A DNA stretch of 64,000 nucleotides, from positions 62,001 through 126,000 of the forward strand of contig CAZCKU010000003.1 in assembly GCA_964499365.1 (NCBI GenBank), in the 5' to 3' direction. Of the stretch, positions 60,401-64,000 are shown in pieces (position 1 is the stretch's first letter; each line of letters begins with the position of its first letter). The stretch comes from PALSA-1316 sp964499365. GTDB lineage: Bacteria; Nitrospirota; Thermodesulfovibrionia; Thermodesulfovibrionales; UBA6898. The position numbers and the translations under genes were made by a program. The notes under the pieces were generated by a model that saw nothing but the letters and a program-made list of their open reading frames with translations, searched no databases and was not told the origin of the DNA.

Positions 60401-63300
60401 TTGATCGTATAAAAGCCGTCCATCGGAACGAGCCAACTGTAACTCCAGGATGACGTTCCTGATGCCGCCAACCATGTAGAACCGCCGTCTGTAGACACCT
60501 CCACCTTCTGTACCCTCGAGCCTATATCGGATGCTGTACCGGTGATAACCAAAGTAGCTACAGTCATGGTCGCTCCGCTGACCGGAGATAGAATCGTTGA
60601 AGACGGCGGTTGAGTATCGATCATCCAAGTATAGCTTGCAGGCGTCTGGTCGGTATTGCCGACTGCATCCATTGCCCTCACCGAGAAGGTATGACCGCCT
60701 GTCGAAAGTCCGGAATAGCTGACAGGACTTGAACAAGAAGTATAGCCGCTACTGTCAAGCTGGCACTCGAAAGTCGAGCCCGCTTCGGTTGCAGCAAAGC
60801 TGATGATTGCAGAGGTGTTGTTGCTCGGATCCTGAGGGGTGGCTATGATCAGGCTATCCGGCGGTGTGGTGTCCACAGCTATTACTGCCGATACACTATT
60901 AGCCGATACGTTTCCTGCCTCATCCACTGCCGAAACCGTTATCGTGTTGTCACCTTCCTGCATGTCACTAATCTCTGCCGACCATGTCGTTATAGTTGGA
61001 TAGCTAACGCCGCCAACGACCGCCGTCGGGCACGACACACTCACGGTGGAAGCCGCCTCCACCGTACCTGTGAGCAACTGTATCATCTGTTTTGTCGGGG
61101 TTATCACAGCATCAATAGTTACTATCGGGGCTGTGACGTCATAGACCACATTTCTCTGCACCAGGGTTTCGCTTCCAACCTCGTTTACAGCCTTCACGTA
61201 TATTTGGTAAATCTTCTCCTCAGTAAAAATGACCGGTAGTTCGAATTTGCCATCGGTCACCAATGGGGCATATGTATTACTGTCAATGGTTACCGTAACT
61301 GCAACGGTGGTAATATCGGACGTTTCTCCTTTAATAATGAGGTTGCCCTGATTGGTCTTTATGTCCTGCGCCGGTATCGTAACCGCAAGTGACGGATTCC
61401 GATCATCGAAGGTCAAGGTCCTCTTAACAGAAGATGTATTGCCCGCACGGTCCGCTGCAGTCACCTCTATGGTGTTTATACCGTAAACCGGCGGAATCGA
61501 AAGGCTGAAGTTGTTTCCGTCCATCTGCACGGGCAGTGCGTCTGCGCCATTTATTTTCACCGTTACGGTTGATTGTTCATCCACACTGCCGGCAAGCTCA
61601 ACCGGGGTCTGCTTTGTCTTGATATTATCGGCAGGGGAGGTTACCGCAAGGATAGGGGCAGTCCTGTCGAAGTTGACAGTCCTCGTATCAGTCGTTATGT
61701 TCCCCGCAAGGTCTGTTGCGATGACGGTGACAGTGTTAGCTCCGTCTTGCATAACCACGGCGTAACTGTATGTCCCGTCGGGATTCGCTGTTGTGTCTGT
61801 TCCGTTTATTGTAAATTGCTGCATTCCATAGTTATCCGTTACCCTTCCTGCCACATTCAGCACTTCACTCCTCGTCCAGCTTCCATCCGAAAGCGTCGAC
61901 ACAGCAAGATCGGGAGGGGTTGTATCAAGCGTTACTTCAGCGCTATAAGGCGTCGGCGTGATATTGCCGGCCTTATCCTGGTACCGTGCATAGACCGTTT
62001 TCTTCTCATCCCCTGGGGACAACTCCCATTGTTTGGTTCCCGCGAAGTCCTCCCAGGTACTGCATGTCGCACCATTACTTATACACATTTTCGACAGGCC
62101 GCTTCCGCCGTCGGAGGCGCTAAGCAGCAGGGTCACAGACGCGGTCTTTGCATATGCTCCCCCGCTTATCGCTATACTGCCCGTAGGAGGCACGTCGTCA
62201 CCGGGGACAGCCGATACAAGTAACCCGGTGCTTTCGTTCCCGGATGTGTCGTAAGAGCTGATCTTAAGCTGTGATGTCCTGCCGTAAGGCAGTCCCGGGA
62301 TTTCGGCTCCTGCGGCCGCGCCAGAGCTCAGGTCCATAAGCAAGTGTGCAGTCTCTGTGATAAGGTATATCCTGTAACCTGCTTTATCTGCAGACGAAGA
62401 CGGTATCCAGGACAGGATTACAGCTCCGCTTTCATCGCCATACTTAGGAGATACGCTTGGGCTTCCGACCTCGGAAGGGGGAATATTTATTGCGAAATCG
62501 ACAGGGGTATTGCATAAAAGAGCAGTGCCGGCTGAAGCCGATTGTGTAAGAACCTTGTTCAATGCGTATGCGCCGTTCCAGTTGCCAAGCTCCGTGGTGT
62601 TTCCAACAAGAAGCCTCGAGTTCCCAAGCACCAGACCGGCATCGCCCGGCGACATCCCCAGAATATTAGGTACCGTTGTCATGCATCTCAAATCCACGGT
62701 CGCCCCTGTGTTGCTGTCAAGTGCATACTGTTCACCTGATTCAAGCAGCATTACATCGGTCAGCGTTATATTGATGCTTTCGGCCACAGCATTTTTGCCT
62801 ACGGAAATTACGAACCTTGCAATCGAGCCGCTACCGGAAGAAAGAACAGCCCCGTTCGTATGCCCATAGGTATAGAGGCCGGAGCCGCCGGTCAAGGGTT
62901 CATTGTCCATGGCAAGCACACCATTGGGGCCGGAGCTGCTACGGAAGAAATCCCCAAGCCCGGAGCGGGTTGCGGTCGCAGGACCGATAAGAAGGGGAGA
63001 GGAAACCGATATATCACCCACGCCAGCCTGCGAAGCATCCGAGACAGAAACAACAGGGCTTCCTGCCGCCGAGACATTAAGCCTGAACTGTACTGCGCCG
63101 AGCCCCGCAGAAGGTATGTTTTCAGCCACGACGTCGATATGGAATGTCTCCCCGGCGCTCACCTGGGCAATAGTGGGGATGACCTTGATATCTGCGGCTA
63201 GGGATACGCCGGAAAGGGCGACGGCAAAGGCGGCAGTCAACATAACAATGGCCAGTGAGACGAAACGCACCCGTGCTGTATAAATGAGTTTACTGGACAT
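57442..63300 (-). CDS. 1952-residue exported protein: cohesin-like, Ig-like repeats, glycosidase-like barrel, bactofilin-like C-terminus
   Basis: The start is the ATG at 63300, overlapping the upstream stop by 11 bases and followed by a signal peptide (core LAIVMLTAAFAVALSGV). Modules by eye are: cohesin-like (about 30-220), Fn3/Ig-like repeats (about 300-980) and a TIM-barrel glycosidase-like domain of the GH2/GH5 clan (about 990-1345). An ASH-type module with TLTVSNTGADNLYIS, two carboxypeptidase-regulatory-like modules, an InlB-B-like repeat and a C-terminal polymer-forming beta-helix (about 1700-1952) follow. The barrel has WAIGND, where relatives have Asn-Glu, and LEYGIDAF with the presumed nucleophile Glu. 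Activity is therefore uncertain. Confidence 0.85.
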   Translation of the reverse strand: MSSKLIYTARVRFVSLAIVMLTAAFAVALSGVSLAADIKVIPTIAQVSAGETFHIDVVAENIPSAGLGAVQFRLNVSAAGSPVVSVSDASQAGVGDISVSSPLLIGPATATRSGLGDFFRSSSGPNGVLAMDNEPLTGGSGLYTYGHTNGAVLSSGSGSIARFVISVGKNAVAESINITLTDVMLLESGEQYALDSNTGATVDLRCMTTVPNILGMSPGDAGLVLGNSRLLVGNTTELGNWNGAYALNKVLTQSASAGTALLCNTPVDFAINIPPSEVGSPSVSPKYGDESGAVILSWIPSSSADKAGYRIYLITETAHLLMDLSSGAAAGAEIPGLPYGRTSQLKISSYDTSGNESTGLLVSAVPGDDVPPTGSIAISGGAYAKTASVTLLLSASDGGSGLSKMCISNGATCSTWEDFAGTKQWELSPGDEKKTVYARYQDKAGNITPTPYSAEVTLDTTPPDLAVSTLSDGSWTRSEVLNVAGRVTDNYGMQQFTINGTDTTANPDGTYSYAVVMQDGANTVTVIATDLAGNITTDTRTVNFDRTAPILAVTSPADNIKTKQTPVELAGSVDEQSTVTVKINGADALPVQMDGNNFSLSIPPVYGINTIEVTAADRAGNTSSVKRTLTFDDRNPSLAVTIPAQDIKTNQGNLIIKGETSDITTVAVTVTIDSNTYAPLVTDGKFELPVIFTEEKIYQIYVKAVNEVGSETLVQRNVVYDVTAPIVTIDAVITPTKQMIQLLTGTVEAASTVSVSCPTAVVGGVSYPTITTWSAEISDMQEGDNTITVSAVDEAGNVSANSVSAVIAVDTTPPDSLIIATPQDPSNNTSAIISFAATEAGSTFECQLDSSGYTSCSSPVSYSGLSTGGHTFSVRAMDAVGNTDQTPASYTWMIDTQPPSSTILSPVSGATMTVATLVITGTASDIGSRVQKVEVSTDGGSTWLAASGTSSWSYSWLVPMDGFYTIKSRATDIAGNVEAPVSGTSITGYRRQPASVLVNGRQLLVNGSPFQIKGVVYSPVPIGADTTSAVPYGDYFTSGYSDIYNRDLPILRQMGANTVRLNIWDDRADHHDFLDRAYNGGVNPIYVIAGYWINAGMDIDPSSSGNVRAQLKADFRAMVANHKNHPAILMWAIGNDLNAGSIYGSNPHLFSLINEMSDVAHTEEGAGYHPVTTSLSDENLISTIAAYDAAVPALDIWSANVYRSNTFGSLFGDYALASSKPFAVLEYGIDAFDNVNNDEYENIGSPYQSTYTASFWNEISSNSNVCIGGTIMEYSDEWWKGRYAIDPSCSDSSPALHGICGQAVNFTPDGYDNQEWWGLMRPRVSSTGPDVMEPRALYYTLQELWAGLNNAPHITVAPNSANFGIVAVGSNSSAQTLTVSNTGADNLYISTITVAGPNASEFSKQKDYCSNRTLVPGKSCTLQVVFAPVSAGSKSASVTISSDDPATSAVTIGLVATSTASVSGTVTSGGIPLLGVTMTLTGSASATTTTDASGNYTFTGLPSGSFTITPAMSGYVFTPANSSVTVSNGNVAGRNFTADPVYSIKGEVASGGSPLSGVTVALSGVSSATTITDSSGSYEFAGLTSGSYIVAPSKTGYTFAPAGISLDLNADAVAQNFTGTLITFTITPSAGSGGTISPSALQTVSYNSSVSFMVAPNAGYKISDVTVDGVSRGAITSFAFTNVTENHTISASFANIDTSINFGVFGATGVKMTGAGYVDSYDSSRGAYNGTHGTNGSIGTNSTATGAINLSGSAKVYGNAWVGPGGNPTKAIKTSGAATVKGTKGALTVAKGMTPMTDPGGGTAASFIGGTTLTSGTYRISAVNLSGAGVGTISGNVILYVTGSMNISGAAKILILPGGSLTVYISGSMNVSGGGIVNQTLNPRALTIYGTATCTSANYSGSSALYGAIYAPKAITTVSGSSDIYGAIVGGSVSITGAGAVHFDESLGNIGH

Positions 63301-64000
63301 CTGCTCTCCCGTATTCCTTCGCAAATTTCGAGAATTCCCGGGCATCCACCGCTCCATCCGGATCAGCGACAAAATCGAAGTCGGGATTATAGTGAACGTC
63401 CTCGGGCATCGACCTGTATTGTTTTCGGAATTCTGCAAAGTCCTGCTCGTCCACCCTGCCATCGAGATTGATATCCGCAAAAAAACCCTTTAAGGGCTCA
63501 AGGACATAGCCTAGTCCGCTATTTGCAGGAACGATCCTGTAATGTTTGAGCACAGAGAGCGCCTCGCCGCGATAGACGGTAAGCATGGCTCGATCCCCTC
63601 CGGCTACAAAGAGACTCGTTCCGTCAGAAGCGAAGATATTGTTGAGGTCGAGTACCCCCTCGGGCGCAACCACGCCGTCACCGACAAATGCGCTTATCGG
63701 ATACCTCGCCTGTCCGCTCTCCATAATTATCAGATCTCCGATCCGGGGTATTTCACCTGCCTCAGACGGTCGCACGTATACACGAAAATCAGCAAGGTCG
63801 TTAGAGAACCCTTGGGCTACATTTCCCATGTATCTATAGGGCAACACCAGCGTGGAAGTCACGACTTCATAAAGAGGAGAGTAGCCGACATTCGAGGGGT
63901 TAGAGGAGTCCGTTGTAACCGCCTTCGCGTAATATCTGGTTGCGGCCGAAAGACCCGAGACTCGCACCTTCATAATACCCTTGCCTATGGCGGCTGTCGC
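63290..64000 (-). CDS. C-terminal part of an Fn3- and dockerin-containing exported protein (5' end beyond window)
   Basis: The frame is open to the window edge at 64000, so the start lies outside and the ATG at 63973 is internal. The visible 236 residues contain the end of an Fn3 module (SGLSAATRYYAKAVTTDSS), a middle beta domain, and a C-terminal dockerin-like pair of calcium loops: DINLDGRVDEQDFAEF and DFVADPDGAVDAREFSKF. It overlaps the next gene by 11 bases. That gene encodes a cohesin-like domain, so the two products may dock to each other. Confidence 0.82.
   Translation of the reverse strand, partial: ATAAIGKGIMKVRVSGLSAATRYYAKAVTTDSSNPSNVGYSPLYEVVTSTLVLPYRYMGNVAQGFSNDLADFRVYVRPSEAGEIPRIGDLIIMESGQARYPISAFVGDGVVAPEGVLDLNNIFASDGTSLFVAGGDRAMLTVYRGEALSVLKHYRIVPANSGLGYVLEPLKGFFADINLDGRVDEQDFAEFRKQYRSMPEDVHYNPDFDFVADPDGAVDAREFSKFAKEYGRADVQ

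Noticed and set aside
45400..63500. Many plus-strand open frames opposite the giant surface-protein genes
   Set aside because: Gly/Ser/Thr-rich coding strands give long antisense frames. None has domain-like sequence or a supported start.

Overview
This is a mosaic accessory region of a Gram-negative (diderm) bacterium. The cell type follows from several lipobox lipoproteins, a type IV pilin-like prepilin, Sec signal peptides and a very large surface or secreted protein locus with cohesin-, dockerin- and LamG-like domains. That style of exoprotein is common in environmental Desulfobacterota and Nitrospirota, but the sequence does not fix the phylum. I found no rRNA or tRNA gene and no CRISPR array. 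The base composition changes several times along the window, which fits repeated insertion.

Layout. (1) 1-16 kb looks like an integrated plasmid-like or integrative element. It has an Xre regulator, ankyrin, TPR and zinc-ribbon genes, a minimal tyrosine recombinase, a prepilin, a collagen-like exported protein, lipoproteins, several very small genes, a primase-like replication gene bracketed by degenerate direct repeats, and a PD-(D/E)XK-like gene next to an Mrr-type restriction endonuclease. (2) 16-19.6 kb holds a DUF72 gene and a small operon resembling DUF6575. (3) 19.7-24.6 kb is a Tn7-like transposition module, tnsA-tnsB-tnsC-tniQ. Repeated TnsB-site-like motifs precede tnsA, and a strong promoter implies leaderless translation of tnsA. 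(4) 25.0-28.2 kb is an AT-rich island with a sigma-54-like promoter, a 63-residue peptide gene with its own terminator, a C39-like cysteine peptidase gene, a membrane protein gene and a small soluble protein gene. (5) 28.3-34.6 kb is a five-gene operon read leftward: a winged-helix protein, MukF/JetA-like, MukE/JetB-like, a compact MukB/JetC-like SMC ATPase, and a JetD/MksG-like Toprim nuclease subunit. This is a Wadjet/MksBEFG-type plasmid-defence condensin. Its promoter overlaps an inverted repeat. Debris of IS21-family elements lies on both sides of it. (6) 35.4-41.8 kb is a nine-gene leftward operon with a secreted DRGH nuclease, a patatin phospholipase, a zinc phospholipase-C-like protein, a membrane protein and lipoproteins. 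I know of no described system with this composition. (7) 43-64 kb carries an M28 peptidase and a leftward surface-protein operon. In transcription order this encodes a dockerin-ended protein (cut by the window edge), a 1952-residue cohesin/glycosidase-like protein, a glycine-rich protein, a 3584-residue Ig/LamG/Fn3 protein, and a small membrane protein. A roughly 91% identical 122-base fragment of the giant gene lies downstream of it.

How the parts may work together. The Tn7-like module, the SMC-nuclease operon, the AT-rich C39 island and the Mrr/PD-(D/E)XK pair together look like a defence-island hotspot built on mobile elements. The best candidates for something undescribed are the 63-residue peptide/C39-like cassette, the nuclease/patatin/PLC operon, and the short MukB-type Wadjet variant with its own repressor-like gene. 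All functions are read from motifs by eye; no database search was run.
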